Under the pieces are notes generated by a model. That model worked only from the letters and a program-made list of their open reading frames with translations, did not search any database and was not told the DNA's origin. Of a stretch of DNA of 21,398 bases, positions 1 through 9,300 are shown piece by piece (the stretch's first letter is position 1; each line of letters begins with the position of its first letter). Position numbers and translations under genes: made by a program. The DNA is from Triparma columacea (taxonomy: Eukaryota > Sar > Bolidophyceae > Parmales > Triparmaceae), in the NCBI GenBank assembly GCA_030267965.1, contig BRYA01001101.1, positions 1 through 21,398 on the forward strand, in the 5' to 3' direction.

Positions 1-68
1 ACCCTAACCCTAACCCTAACCCTAACCCTAACCCTAACCCTAACCCTAACCCTAACCCTAACCCTAAC
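1..68. repeat. Telomere, CCCTAA/TTAGGG repeat array
   Basis: An uninterrupted head-to-tail CCCTAA array of about eleven units starts at base 1. The C-rich strand reads 5' to 3' inward, as expected for the left end of a linear eukaryotic chromosome. TTAGGG-type telomeres occur in animals, many fungi and several protist groups including diatoms, so the repeat alone does not identify the organism. The array is short, probably because the assembly stops inside the telomere. Confidence 0.97.
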
Positions 69-115
69 CATAACCCGGACCCGGACCCGGACCCTAACCC
101 GGACCCTTTCCCTAA
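69..115. repeat. Degenerate proximal telomere repeats with a CCGGAC variant
   Basis: Inside the perfect array the units degenerate: one CATAAC variant, then three consecutive CCCGGA-type units, one canonical unit, another CCCGGA unit, and a decayed CCCTTTCCCTAA. On the G-rich strand the variant reads GTCCGG instead of TTAGGG. Degenerate repeats next to unique sequence are usual at telomere-subtelomere junctions. The same variant occurring in consecutive copies suggests local duplication rather than random decay. Confidence 0.85.
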
Positions 116-398
116 GGGGCAAATTTGGTAACAACCTTAGTCCATATTTATAACGCTACCATCACACTCACAAACCAACATAACCCTGCCAAAACTCTTT
201 AAAACTCCATACACATCTACAACACTTCTTCAATACTCACAAACCAAAATATCATTCCTACAATACTTCTACTACACTTTCACAATGCTCACAAACAACT
301 TTAACACTCCCACTGCGCTCAACATACACCTATCACATCATATTCCCATCAATAAAAAATCAAATCAATTTCTCCTACAAATGTTGCTGCCCTATTAG
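116..398. other. Subtelomeric spacer, almost devoid of G on the plus strand
   Basis: No gene is seen in this stretch. It is rich in A, C and T; I count only 4 G in bases 161-360. The short motif ACTCACAAACCA occurs at 166-177 and 235-246, and a shortened GCTCACAAAC at 287-296. The spacer lies between the telomere and the stop codon of the first gene, which is transcribed toward the telomere, so it probably holds that gene's 3' UTR. Its transcript would be almost free of C. Confidence 0.7.
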
Positions 399-2531
399 TC
401 ACTCCCCTTCCTCATCTTCCGGCAAAACACTGCTTACTTTGGCCTTCCCGCCTCCCACCTCTATAATATCTCCACCATTAGCGCCTCCAACACTTGCTCT
501 CCTTATACTTGCTCCCAAACCACCTGCTAGACCACTCTTAGATTCAGCATCAACACTTGCTCTCCTAACACTCTCTCTCCTTCTAGCATCTCCAGCTGCT
601 GGAATGAACTCCTCTGGCACCCAAGCCTTCCTCACATCAGTAAACCACTCTGGCTGCTCCTCTTCCCATTTAGACCAGTTTAACTTAACCCATTTCTTAA
701 TTTCTCCTTCAATTGAGACCCATTGATGCCTTGAGTTATTAAAGACCTCGAACTTTATTACATCACTTTCTCCTTCAAGGAAAAATGCCATAGTCTTGAC
801 CTTTGACCTCTGTGTACTCCAGAAGGTATGCAAGTACTTGCTCTCAATGTTAAAAAAGAAAACACCAAGGCATATGGTAGTTATTGGTATGATATACTTC
901 ACTATAAATGATGCAATATCAATTGGGTTGTTATCTACATGAGGAGAAAATAGATATATATATATTGACACTGGTAGACTTACCATTGTCAACACAAAAC
1001 CAAACAACCAATAGGCTCCCCCAACTTCCCCAGGATGTCTAAACTGCACAATGGAAGTGAAGTCTACAATGACCTTTATGATCACTCTAACAAAAATACT
1101 ATTCACAATCTCTGCCTTTCCCCCAAATGGCATCCAGTACCAAAAGTCTCCCCTCAATATCTTAACCAAAATGTACAGGCCAAGGTCAGCTCCAATGTAG
1201 AGAAAGGCCCAACTACCTCCCATTAACCCAAGAAGAACTATTGTTGTACATCTTATGAAAAGCATCCCTGCAGTGAATAGCAGCATGGACACAAATACTA
1301 CTGTTCTCTTGCTTGCTTTTGCTGGTATATATCCATAGAAATTGGGTTCCCTTTCTCTATTAGAAGGGTCTGTGTCCCAGTCATAACTAATTGTTGCAGA
1401 GGCAAAGCCTGTGGTAATTGCTGACACTGCAACTGAAACCCATGCTGTAACTCCAACATCTTTGTTACTGGTTGCTATAGCCGTGAGTTGGATAATCACT
1501 CCAGGGATTGCCTCAGCAAACATCTCAACACATTTCATAGCTGTCAGCTCATACATTGGTTCAATTGCAACCCCAACCTCTTGCTTTGCTCCAGTTGCAA
1601 CCCTATAAGCATCAACAGCAGGCTTGTACCCAAGCAAGATTGGAATCCACTCCTGCACCACCCTCTTCATCCCCAACTTCCTGTTCTGCATCCAAACAAA
1701 AAACATCTGAATCCCAATTGATGCCACTAAACTTGCCAGAGAAGCTTTGAAGTACCCATACTTCTTATTTCTCCTAAACATGTATGTCACATACATGTCA
1801 GTCAGCAAATCAGACATGCTTGTGAAAGCTCCCACTGTCACCCTCATCTTGACACCCCAAGGGACTTCCTCCATCAGCTTGAAGCCAATCGTCTCGAGCA
1901 TCGGTCTCAACCAGCCGTACTCTTTGTCGAGCTCCTTCAGAGCAGGGAATTGGTGCATCCACTCGTCTACAGCAGATTGCACCTGCGTAGTCGTTGCCAA
2001 TGTGGACGCTAGGCTTTCGCCGATCTCCTTTCCGTCCTTCTTCTCCAGGTCCTTGGCTGCCCCCTCCACCTTCCTCATCCTGTGCAGCTTGTTCTCAATG
2101 ATGGCAGCCAGCATCGCCTCGACAAATGCGTACTTCTCGACGACACCTTTAAGATGATCATTCGTCGCAACAAACTCTCCCACGGCCTCTTCCTTCGTCC
2201 TCCCGTCCTCCCTTTCCTTAACTGCCAACATCAGGTCTTCCCCCAACTGCTTTCCTTCTTGACCGGAAGTCGTGCGACCACGGTCGACGGGGAGCATCTC
2301 GGACCCTTCCTCCGCCTCATTTTTCTCCTTGGAGACCTCAATCGCCCCTTCATCCTGAGCCTCAATGTCGTTCCTCCCCTTCTCAGCCGTTTGAGAAACA
2401 GCTGGTGAGCTTCTCGTTGGGTCACACACACTGGAATGGGCGCGCTCAGGGCTAGAGGGAAGCTGCGGACCATTGGCGATCGTAGCGACATCACCCACGA
2501 GGCCAACATCTGCTTCAACCTCGCCCACCAT
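399..2531 (-). CDS. Multipass membrane protein, possibly XK-related-like
   Basis: A single-exon reading frame of 710 aa with an ATG at 2531 and TGA at 399-401. Residues 1-220 are hydrophilic and charged. Residues 230-560 hold about eight hydrophobic segments (near 262-282, 335-355, 361-381, 409-437, 441-457, 476-492, 505-528, 539-560). The tail (561-710) is hydrophilic and ends acidic. The motif SDLLTDMYV at about 240-248 and E-A-I-P-G-V-I-I-Q at about 340-348 recall the XK-related scramblase family, which has an acidic first helix and an E-x-x-P-Q-x-x-L-Q helix; this is a weak resemblance, not an assignment. The tail carries three basic RRxS motifs (RRES, RRAS, RRAS; residues 651-681) that look like PKA-type phosphorylation sites. 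Base composition changes inside the gene near 1880: the N-terminal third is GC-rich and the membrane part AT-rich. It is the last gene before the telomere. The CDS call is good; function is unknown. Confidence 0.8.
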   Translation of the reverse strand: MVGEVEADVGLVGDVATIANGPQLPSSPERAHSSVCDPTRSSPAVSQTAEKGRNDIEAQDEGAIEVSKEKNEAEEGSEMLPVDRGRTTSGQEGKQLGEDLMLAVKEREDGRTKEEAVGEFVATNDHLKGVVEKYAFVEAMLAAIIENKLHRMRKVEGAAKDLEKKDGKEIGESLASTLATTTQVQSAVDEWMHQFPALKELDKEYGWLRPMLETIGFKLMEEVPWGVKMRVTVGAFTSMSDLLTDMYVTYMFRRNKKYGYFKASLASLVASIGIQMFFVWMQNRKLGMKRVVQEWIPILLGYKPAVDAYRVATGAKQEVGVAIEPMYELTAMKCVEMFAEAIPGVIIQLTAIATSNKDVGVTAWVSVAVSAITTGFASATISYDWDTDPSNREREPNFYGYIPAKASKRTVVFVSMLLFTAGMLFIRCTTIVLLGLMGGSWAFLYIGADLGLYILVKILRGDFWYWMPFGGKAEIVNSIFVRVIIKVIVDFTSIVQFRHPGEVGGAYWLFGFVLTMVSLPVSIYIYLFSPHVDNNPIDIASFIVKYIIPITTICLGVFFFNIESKYLHTFWSTQRSKVKTMAFFLEGESDVIKFEVFNNSRHQWVSIEGEIKKWVKLNWSKWEEEQPEWFTDVRKAWVPEEFIPAAGDARRRESVRRASVDAESKSGLAGGLGASIRRASVGGANGGDIIEVGGGKAKVSSVLPEDEEGE

Positions 2532-3072
2532 GATGACCTCGACGGGGTGCTGAAAATCTGCTGTTACATGGTCGACGTGCGAAAAAAATGCGGCGCGACA
2601 GCATTAATTGGTGTGAGTAACGGTGCTGTGACTGATACAGACCAAACCCAACTCCCAAGAAGTGTGGCCACGATGTGTTCCTTTTTCCCCTCTTGTGACC
2701 CTCACGAGCCCTCCTGCACACCGTATTCCCCTCCTCCGACCCTCCGATAGCCACTCTTACCTCCTCGCCACCCGCTTCGTCACTCCACTACTCCAAGTGT
2801 CCCAAGAAGTTCTCCCAACTTCGAGCCTTCGGTGCCTCCTGCAGAAAAATATTCACTTGTAGCCGTATAGCGCCCCCCAAAACGTAGCTGGAAAGCGTTT
2901 TGGTACGTCTTCGGCTCAGCAGGCAAGTGCTGCGTTTTTCGATTCTCTCTTGCTCACAGAACAGCTTTGAGAAGCAAACAAAAATTGCCTTCTCCTCCTA
3001 CCCTCCACACCCGCCCAAATTAATTAAACGACAATTTTTGGTACTATTTAAACGCGCTATCAAACAAGTTCC
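2532..3072. other. Intergenic region of 541 bases, no gene seen
   Basis: The region lies between the start of the membrane-protein gene and the stop of the WD40 gene, both on the minus strand. It should contain the promoter of the former and the 3' UTR of the latter. A short AT-rich patch sits at about 3018-3060, just past the WD40 stop. Open frames on either strand here have no recognisable protein features. I see no RNA gene or repeat. Confidence 0.5.
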
Positions 3073-6000
3073 TTACTGTTCACCATCCGCCTCCATCCCC
3101 ATCTCCTCCGCCCCTCCTTCCTCCTCTACTTGCCCTTCTATCTCTCCAGCGACCTCTATCACCAGCCCTTCGGGGCTCTGGAAGTCCTCCACCCCAAGCA
3201 CCCCCATCTTCCCCCCGAAAGGATTATCCCCAATCATCCTGTCCGCGCTTCTCTCCTCCCAGCTTTCCAGAGCCCGCTGCATTCTGCTGTGGGAGTTTCT
3301 TACATCGTCGGTGATTATATCCCTGCGCCCCGGGCTGGGGGGCACAATGGTAGGGGGGGGTTTATACTTTCTATACGTTTGCAAAAGGTTCATCGTCGTG
3401 CTCCTCGTAGACCCCATCCCTTCGCTCCCAGGGCTTCCCCCGCTATCATCACCATCCTCGCCCCTCCTCGCGATGTTCTTCTTCTTACTTATAGCCCCGG
3501 GGCCACTGAGTGTGAAGCCGAGCTCCTCAAAGGCCTCCATGTTATCCATGGTGAACCCCTTGGGGACCTTGATGTTATTGTTCCTCCCTGCCTTCGCAAG
3601 ATTCCTCTCAAGGTCCTCCAAGTCAGCGTCTGTGGCGCTTCCCATGGCTGCCCCATCATTGTCATAGCTCTGGGCACTCATTGTCTGCATGTCGCTCAAG
3701 ACAGAGAGGGCCCTCACATGCCTGAGGTCTTCCTGGTCCCTCGGTAAAGTCTCCTTGAAACCCTTGAGCTCAGCCTTGAGGTAATTCCCCTTACCGTGCT
3801 TCTCCTCCCTAAGCTTCTGTATCGTCCTCACATTCACGCCCCCCACTTGGGATTGTGTTTCCTTTTGAGATTGACTCTGCTCCTGCATCTGCTTGTTATA
3901 GTTTGTCACGACCTGCTGCGCCTTAGTGGGCTTTCGGCCCTTCTTTGGAGACGGCGTCGGGGGCATATCGCTCACTCCAAGCCCAAGCCTCCTTCCATGG
4001 TGCTCCTGCCCCCCGAACAAGTTCTTGTTCTCCTCCTCGTCCTTCTGCACCTGCTCGTAAACCGTCGTTGCATCCATGTCGTCGGTCGTTGTCTTTTTCT
4101 GGGCGTCCATGTGGAAGTCCCACGCGGGGTTCTTCGTGCCAGGCTCGAGACCACCCAAGAGCAACCCCATCGGCCTGCCTTCCGTGGTCCACATCTTGAC
4201 CGTTCTGTCGCTGCTCCAGCTCAAGAGGCTCGTTGATCCATCCGAGTCCGTAACGAGAGAGATACTGACGTTGTCTTCGTGCCCTTCGACGCCCCAAACG
4301 AAGTCGATGTCATCTCTGGTGTACTCAGGGAGAGGAAGGTAGTTTTGGAAGTCCGAGCTCTCAAAAGTCTTCCTCCCTTGACTCGCCCTTACCCTCCTCT
4401 GTCCATATTTCTCTACCCCGGCCGTCCTCTCCACCTTTGTCAGCTTATTCGCGAGGCCAGATTTCGCGAGTTCGGCCAAAAAAGGCTTCAAAGACCACTT
4501 CCTGATCCTTCCACTCTCGTCACCTGAGTACAAGGCCTCCTCTACTTCATCCCAGACAAGGGAGTGGGCAGGGAGGGCCAGCATCGCCCTCGGGCTGTTA
4601 AACCTTGGCTTGGTGACCCAAGTAGGATCGGCTTCCTCGTCTAAAATGCTAACGCTCCTCCTTCTCAGGCTCACCCTATGCCCGACCTCGTGCACGACGT
4701 AATCGTCGTCCGACGCCCTTGGTATGTGTACCAAGGGGTACTCCTGTTCATTCTCGCCCTTGTAGGTCGCATTGGAGGGCGGGGTGTTGGGGAACTTCAA
4801 AACGCACGCTTGCTTGATCCTAGGGTGGGCCTGTCTGGTACCAAAGACCGAAATTTTGCCGTCCGAGGTTGCCATGGCAACGAGAGGGTAGTAGTCGAGA
4901 GAAACCATGGCGTAAACAACGGGCTCGTCGTTTGTCGCGTCTGCAAGGCTGGAGCTCCCACCGTTCAACATGCTGTTCACATTTAGTGCAGCAATGCTCT
5001 GCGAGGAACGATCGAAGACGAGGCGAGCGAAGCGTTAGCGGATAAGCCGAGGTGCCTGGCGACATTGTAACTGATTCCCCATTCATTATCCTCACCTCGC
5101 TAGCGATGCTGCTCTCCCCTTCCTGGGACTCGCCTGTCTCCGAAATGTCGTCATGAAAAGGGTTCAAGTTCTCGTCGTCCTTTATCTTGAACTCGCTGAG
5201 GCACTTGCCGGTCTCGAAGTCAAAGGTCTTTATGGCGTCACTGCCCTGCGCTCCAGCCGCCATGACCATGGCGGAGCTGTGGAAGTACTCGATCATGTTT
5301 AGTCCCTCCTTGTGAATGTAGTTGTGATCGAACTCCCTGAGGATAATGCAGTTCTCAGGATCGAGCTCGTCGTAAATGCGAATTTGTCCGTTGATAGACG
5401 CAGCGATGACGCACTTTGCATGCCCGCAGTATACCAAGTTTGCAACGGTCCCGCCATCTTCAAAGGGAGGGAACCTTTTCATGAGGGCCCCATTCGAGTA
5501 ATTGTAGACGTTCATGTTCCCGTTGACGTCTCCAAGGATGAACTTGCGCTGCCTGTCGTCAAGACAGGCGCACGAAATGTCCCAGTCCGCAAGGTTGGAG
5601 TATTCCACCTTTAAATTTCCCATGACGGCGTCCCAAATCTTGACCCCCTTGCCAGCCACAGTCATAATGGTTAGAGAGACCGAGTTGAAGAGGGCTACCG
5701 TGATGGGAAGAGGATCCGTGACGGGCTCCGTCTTAGCCCTGAATTGGTCGAAGAAGAAGAGCCTCTTGGTACCACAGATGACGCGATAGTCCTCCTCGTT
5801 GTCCTCAGGGTTGAGGTACTCCTTACCTCCGCCGGCGGGGAGCTTCACATGGGCGAAGCTGCTCAGCCCAGTGAGGTCGTTCAGGTCTCCGTCGTTGTCG
5901 TGTTCGCTGGTGAAAGTTTGGCAGCACATAAAGTTCCTCAGATCCCAGATCTTGAACATTCCGTTCGAGTCAGCCGTGACGAGCTCGTTGCTGTTCTCGA

Positions 6001-7731
6001 CACACTGGCAACCGACTAGGGAGCTAGTATGACCCTTGAGCTTAAACAAAAGAGTATTAACGAAGGGCGACCAAATGTAAGCATCGTGGTCGAAGCCCGC
6101 AGAGACAATGAAGCGGTGCTCCGGGTTGTAAGACAGGGAGAAGACGCCCTTATTGTGTCCGACGAGCTTGTTGGTTTCCTGTTCGGTGTAAGTGTCCCAG
6201 ATCCTCACTGTGGTGTCTAAGGATGCCGACACTATATTGTTCAGGCCCTGCATGCTGATCATGTTCATGACGATGTCTGAGTGCCCCTTGAAGTTTGCCT
6301 TTACCTCGGCATGCTCATCAGTGAGGTTGTAGGCGCTGATTCCGCCCATGTCGCTCCCGGCGTAGAGGAGCTTGTGAGCCTCGACCCAGGTTAGGGACAT
6401 TGTTGCATTCTTGGTGGGCCACTTGTTCCGGACGGTGTACCGTTTCTTGGCGCTAGGATCCTCGAGGTTCCAAACGTTAAGGGTCATGTCAGCACAGCTA
6501 GAGATAAGGCACTTTTGACTTTCAACGTAGGCAAGGTAAAGCGGCGCCGCGTCCTGGTAAAGATTAACGACGAGGTTGGCATTGAAGGAGTCGTAGATGC
6601 TGACATTCTTGCTATGCGCCTCAATAACGGCAAACTGATTCAAAGAGTTCATGGGACAGATTTGGTCGAGAGTCTCAGTGTGGCGCTGCCTGAGGTCCAC
6701 ATCAATGTTTTCAGAGTTCAGACGAGTGTTGTGCAGATAGGGGGGTGTTTTCTCGAGGGCGAGGGCATCCTGGAAGAGGGAAGCCTGGGGAGGCGAGGAG
6801 GAGAGGTTCCGGGGTGGTTGAGTTAGTATTAGTATATCTAATATTAGAGATTCGAACGTTTTCCCACGCTCACCTTCTCAACGATGAACCTGGTAAACTC
6901 GTCCCATTCCATGTCGCCGTCCCCATTGATGTCGACCTCGCGGAAGAGCTCGACGAGGTTCGCCGTAACCTCCTTTTGTCTGGAAACTTCCAAGGCCGCC
7001 ACCTTGGTAGGCGACATTGGGGTCGTAGGCACCTCAGGCTCCTGGTTCTTGCTGCGAAGGCGAGTGAAGCGAACGATTGAAAGAGTTGCCTGGATCAGTA
7101 GATGCAATGAGGCGTCTTGCCTTTCTCTTTTCTCACCTCTCCTCAGGAAGGTCCAAGAGATCCTCATCAAGCTCATTTAGGTCAACCTTGCTTGCGTCGA
7201 TGTTGTATTGAGGAAGGTGTTTCCTCATAATCCTGACAAAGGTGTATATGTCGACAGAGCCACCGGCAGCATGAAACTGACCCTGAATGCTCTTGACTTT
7301 CGTGGCATCCATGTGCATCATCATCTGGAGCGGGTGGGTGGGGGGGGGGGGGCAGGGGGGCGTAGGATAAGGGTGTGTGAGGGATGAAGGGGGAAACGAT
7401 GGGTAAGAGCCCATGCCGCTGTCGTCAAGAAGTTGTTCATGGAGTAGCTTCCCAACAGTGATATGGTTTTGGCTGGTGCCGTGTTGTTCATTGACGGAAG
7501 GTACCAGATTCAACTCACTTGAAGGGCAGTAGCTTCCCGAATAGCCTTGCGCTGGGCATAGATTGTCCTCGGAGTCAACACATTAGGGTCATTTTTGTAA
7601 ACATCGTTTGCATTTATCGAGGCTTCAGATGTGAGCTGGGTTTGAGAGTCCATGATCTCGGAATCCCTTTCAGGAATGTCGAGCGACAGACCAGATGGTT
7701 TGGATTCCGGCGTCGAATTTCCCTCCTGCAT
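3073..7731 (-). CDS. CFAP337: EF-hand and WD40-repeat protein, WDR49/CFAP337-like
   Basis: Five exons on the minus strand: 7519-7731, 7137-7324, 6874-7051, 5096-6784 and 3073-4998, giving about 1397 aa. All joins keep frame; donors are GTGAGT, GTGAGA, GTGAGC and GTGAGG. The third intron (6785-6873) has a TACTAAC branch point at 6822-6828. Exon 2 encodes a degenerate EF-hand-like helical pair. Exon 3 encodes a canonical EF-hand loop, DINGDGDMEWDE, at about residues 174-185. Exons 4 and 5 encode WD repeats with typical endings (VWNLED, IWDTY, IWSPF, IWDLR, IWDAV, IRKWSL, VKMWT) consistent with two propellers. The last roughly 400 residues are charged and low in hydrophobics. An N-terminal EF-hand ahead of tandem propellers is the architecture of WDR49 (CFAP337), an axonemal protein. 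The gene is divergent from DRC9, which supports an axonemal role. Family assignment is by architecture; a related EF-hand WD40 paralogue is possible. Confidence 0.85.
7325..7518 (-). other. Intron 1 of the CFAP337-like gene with a long C tract
   Basis: This 194-base intron has a GTGAGT donor at 7518-7513 and a CAG acceptor at 7327-7325. On the transcribed strand its 3' half is a polypyrimidine tract with a run of twelve or more C, seen on the plus strand as a G run near 7341-7352. The frame downstream of the donor is partly open, so an in-frame read-through form cannot be excluded. The splice restores phase 0 and removes low-complexity Pro-rich sequence. Confidence 0.7.
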
Positions 7732-7767
7732 TCCAGATTTTGAGGTTGGGCGAGTTTAGGATGAGTG

Positions 7768-7791
7768 CTCTCAATCTGTTATGATTGAGAG
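7768..7791. promoter_or_regulatory. Perfect 9-bp inverted repeat in the divergent promoter
   Basis: CTCTCAATC at 7768-7776 is followed after the six-base spacer TGTTAT by its exact reverse complement GATTGAGAG at 7783-7791. It lies 37 bases upstream of the CFAP337-like start codon. It could be a binding site for a dimeric factor or a hairpin in a 5' UTR. No known factor is assigned. Confidence 0.6.
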
Positions 7792-7915
7792 GGTTGTTAG
7801 GCATTTTTTCCTTTACCCCTATTCGGAGCTGTAGCACATCCCGTGCACTCCCACCTGCTCACAGCCCTCCTGTTTGAATCAATACTACTAACACGTCCCT
7901 ACACTAGGCTAACAA

Positions 7916-7929
7916 GTAACCTGGGCAAC
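7916..7929. promoter_or_regulatory. X-box-like element (RFX consensus)
   Basis: GTAACC TG GGCAAC matches the X-box consensus GTNRCC-N(0-3)-RGYAAC at every position. It sits 43 bases upstream of the DRC9 ATG and about 185 bases upstream of the CFAP337-like ATG. In animals this element binds RFX factors and marks ciliary genes. RFX factors are not generally reported from stramenopiles, so the binding factor here is unknown. The match is directly visible; the function is inference. Confidence 0.5.
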
Positions 7930-7972
7930 CAAGAACCCCTCCCCTCCTGCCCTGAACCGAAACGAACCCAAA

Positions 7973-9136
7973 ATGAGTTCAGTCTCAATTACCCAGTCCG
8001 AGAGGATGATCGCAGTAATAAACGAGTGTATCGAAAAGCTTCACTTCCTTGGCGCCATTGCACCCGATGTGCTCAGCCATAGGGACGAGCTGACTGCGTT
8101 TGTGGGAGGGGAGATCTCGAGGATTATCACGAAGCAGAGGGACTTGGAGAGCCAGTACGAGAAGCTCATCAACGAGAGGGGTGCCTTGAGGGGATTGAGT
8201 AACAAGACTAGATACAAGGAGGTTCAGATGGAGATCCAGGACGTTTCTGTGGCCCTGAGGGAGTCCACCAAGAGCCTCTGCAGGAACCTCAAGGACAACC
8301 CGAACATCGCGGGGAACCTGTCCAAGATCCACAGGGAGCGGACGCAGCTCCTGGACATACTGACGTCCACCAACGCAGAACTCCAGGAGTCCGGCCTCTT
8401 TGAGACTCTGGCGACCAGGGTGACACAGGATAGGACTAACCAGGCCAACCAGAAGGAGATCCTTAGGAAGGAGAGGGAGACCGCAGCGGCGGTGAAGCAG
8501 CTCGATGAGGACCTGGAGAACGAGAGGGCCGACCATGCCCAGATCGTGACGGAGCAGAGGGCCGAGATGGCCATGCTCAAGGAGAACCTTTTGACGTTGA
8601 GGACCAAGGCCAGCGTTGATGTCAGGTTTCAGAGGGCTGAGGCGAACGCGAAGTCCGCTTCCATCCTCAGGTCGTTCAAACAGAAGGAGACGGAGATGGA
8701 GAAGACCATCAAGGAGCTCGAGGACAGGCTCTTTGTGGAGAAGACTGTTCACGCTGAGTCCACCAAGTTCCTCAAGTCTAAGCAGGACGAGCTAAAGGGC
8801 AAGGTCGAGAAGTGGGAGCACAAATATAACGAGGACGTGGAGGGAATGACTATAAAGTACAACAAGCTCGTGGCAGAGAGGGAGGCCAATTTGGAGGTTT
8901 TGGTCAAGCTCAAGAAGAGGAGGGAGAAGGAGATTGCCGACGAGGAGACCAGGGTTGCGGCAGAGGAGGCGGCGATCGAGGAAGCTAGGCTAGCCGAGAT
9001 ACTGAAGAAGAAACAGGACGAGGCGAGCTCCACGATACAGGGGGCCGTCAAGAGGTGGCTCAAGAGGCTCGCGGAAGCAAACAAGGGCAAAAAGAAGGGT
9101 GGAAAGAAAGGGGGAAAGAAGGGCAAAAAGAAGTGA
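7973..9136 (+). CDS. IQCG: Dynein regulatory complex subunit 9 (IQCG-like)
   Basis: A single-exon gene of 387 aa, ATG at 7973 in a CCCAAAATG context and TGA at 9134-9136. The product is predominantly coiled coil from about residue 50 to 340. It has a short IQ motif (STIQGAVKRWLKRL) at about 353-366 and a Lys/Gly-rich tail of alternating GKKK blocks. The central stretch with SVDVRFQRAEANAK, then KSKQDELKGKVEKWEHKYNE, follows the conserved block of IQCG, which also ends in a short IQ motif and a GK-rich tail. IQCG/DRC9 is a subunit of the nexin-dynein regulatory complex linking outer doublets of motile cilia, and its IQ motif binds calmodulin. The protein is a little shorter than human IQCG, lacking the variable N-terminal region. 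DRC10 (IQCD) has a similar layout and is the main alternative. Confidence 0.85.
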   Translation: MSSVSITQSERMIAVINECIEKLHFLGAIAPDVLSHRDELTAFVGGEISRIITKQRDLESQYEKLINERGALRGLSNKTRYKEVQMEIQDVSVALRESTKSLCRNLKDNPNIAGNLSKIHRERTQLLDILTSTNAELQESGLFETLATRVTQDRTNQANQKEILRKERETAAAVKQLDEDLENERADHAQIVTEQRAEMAMLKENLLTLRTKASVDVRFQRAEANAKSASILRSFKQKETEMEKTIKELEDRLFVEKTVHAESTKFLKSKQDELKGKVEKWEHKYNEDVEGMTIKYNKLVAEREANLEVLVKLKKRREKEIADEETRVAAEEAAIEEARLAEILKKKQDEASSTIQGAVKRWLKRLAEANKGKKKGGKKGGKKGKKK

Positions 9137-9300
9137 TGGGAGGCGATGTTTGTAATTTAGCGAGCGGGTTTGAGTCTTAAAACGGGTGCTTACTCTAAAG
9201 AAAGATAAATCGTGGTGGTGGTTGGTCTTTTCTAAAGCACTGACAAATAATTATTTCTGAAAACCTGATCTTAAAGCATTTCAGCTTGGTAGGGCCACTC

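Larger units (their letters stand above)
7732..7972. promoter_or_regulatory. Divergent promoter between CFAP337-like and DRC9 genes
   Basis: These 241 bases separate two start codons that point away from each other. Both products are predicted axonemal components, so joint control is plausible. The segment contains a perfect inverted repeat and an X-box-like element, listed separately. I see no clear TATA box. A CTACTAAC string near 7885 could alternatively be a branch point of a 5' UTR intron, but no matching donor was found. Confidence 0.6.

Noticed and set aside
2515..2754. A minus-strand open frame just upstream of the first gene, as a possible extra exon.
   Set aside because: It is in a different frame from the membrane protein, is arginine-rich without features, and no donor joins it in phase.
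2900..3667. A 255-codon open frame on the plus strand.
   Set aside because: It is antisense to the last exon of the WD40 gene, is low in complexity, and shows no family signature.
4868..4881. GTTGCCATGGCAAC, a perfect 14-bp palindrome identical to a canonical X-box.
   Set aside because: It lies inside an exon of the CFAP337-like gene and is explained by codons for Val-Ala-Met-Ala-Thr in a WD repeat. It shows that such palindromes can arise by chance in this sequence, which tempers the promoter finding.
7985..8752. A 255-codon open frame on the minus strand.
   Set aside because: It is antisense to the DRC9 coiled coil; Leu-rich translation is the usual shadow of Lys/Glu-rich coding sequence.
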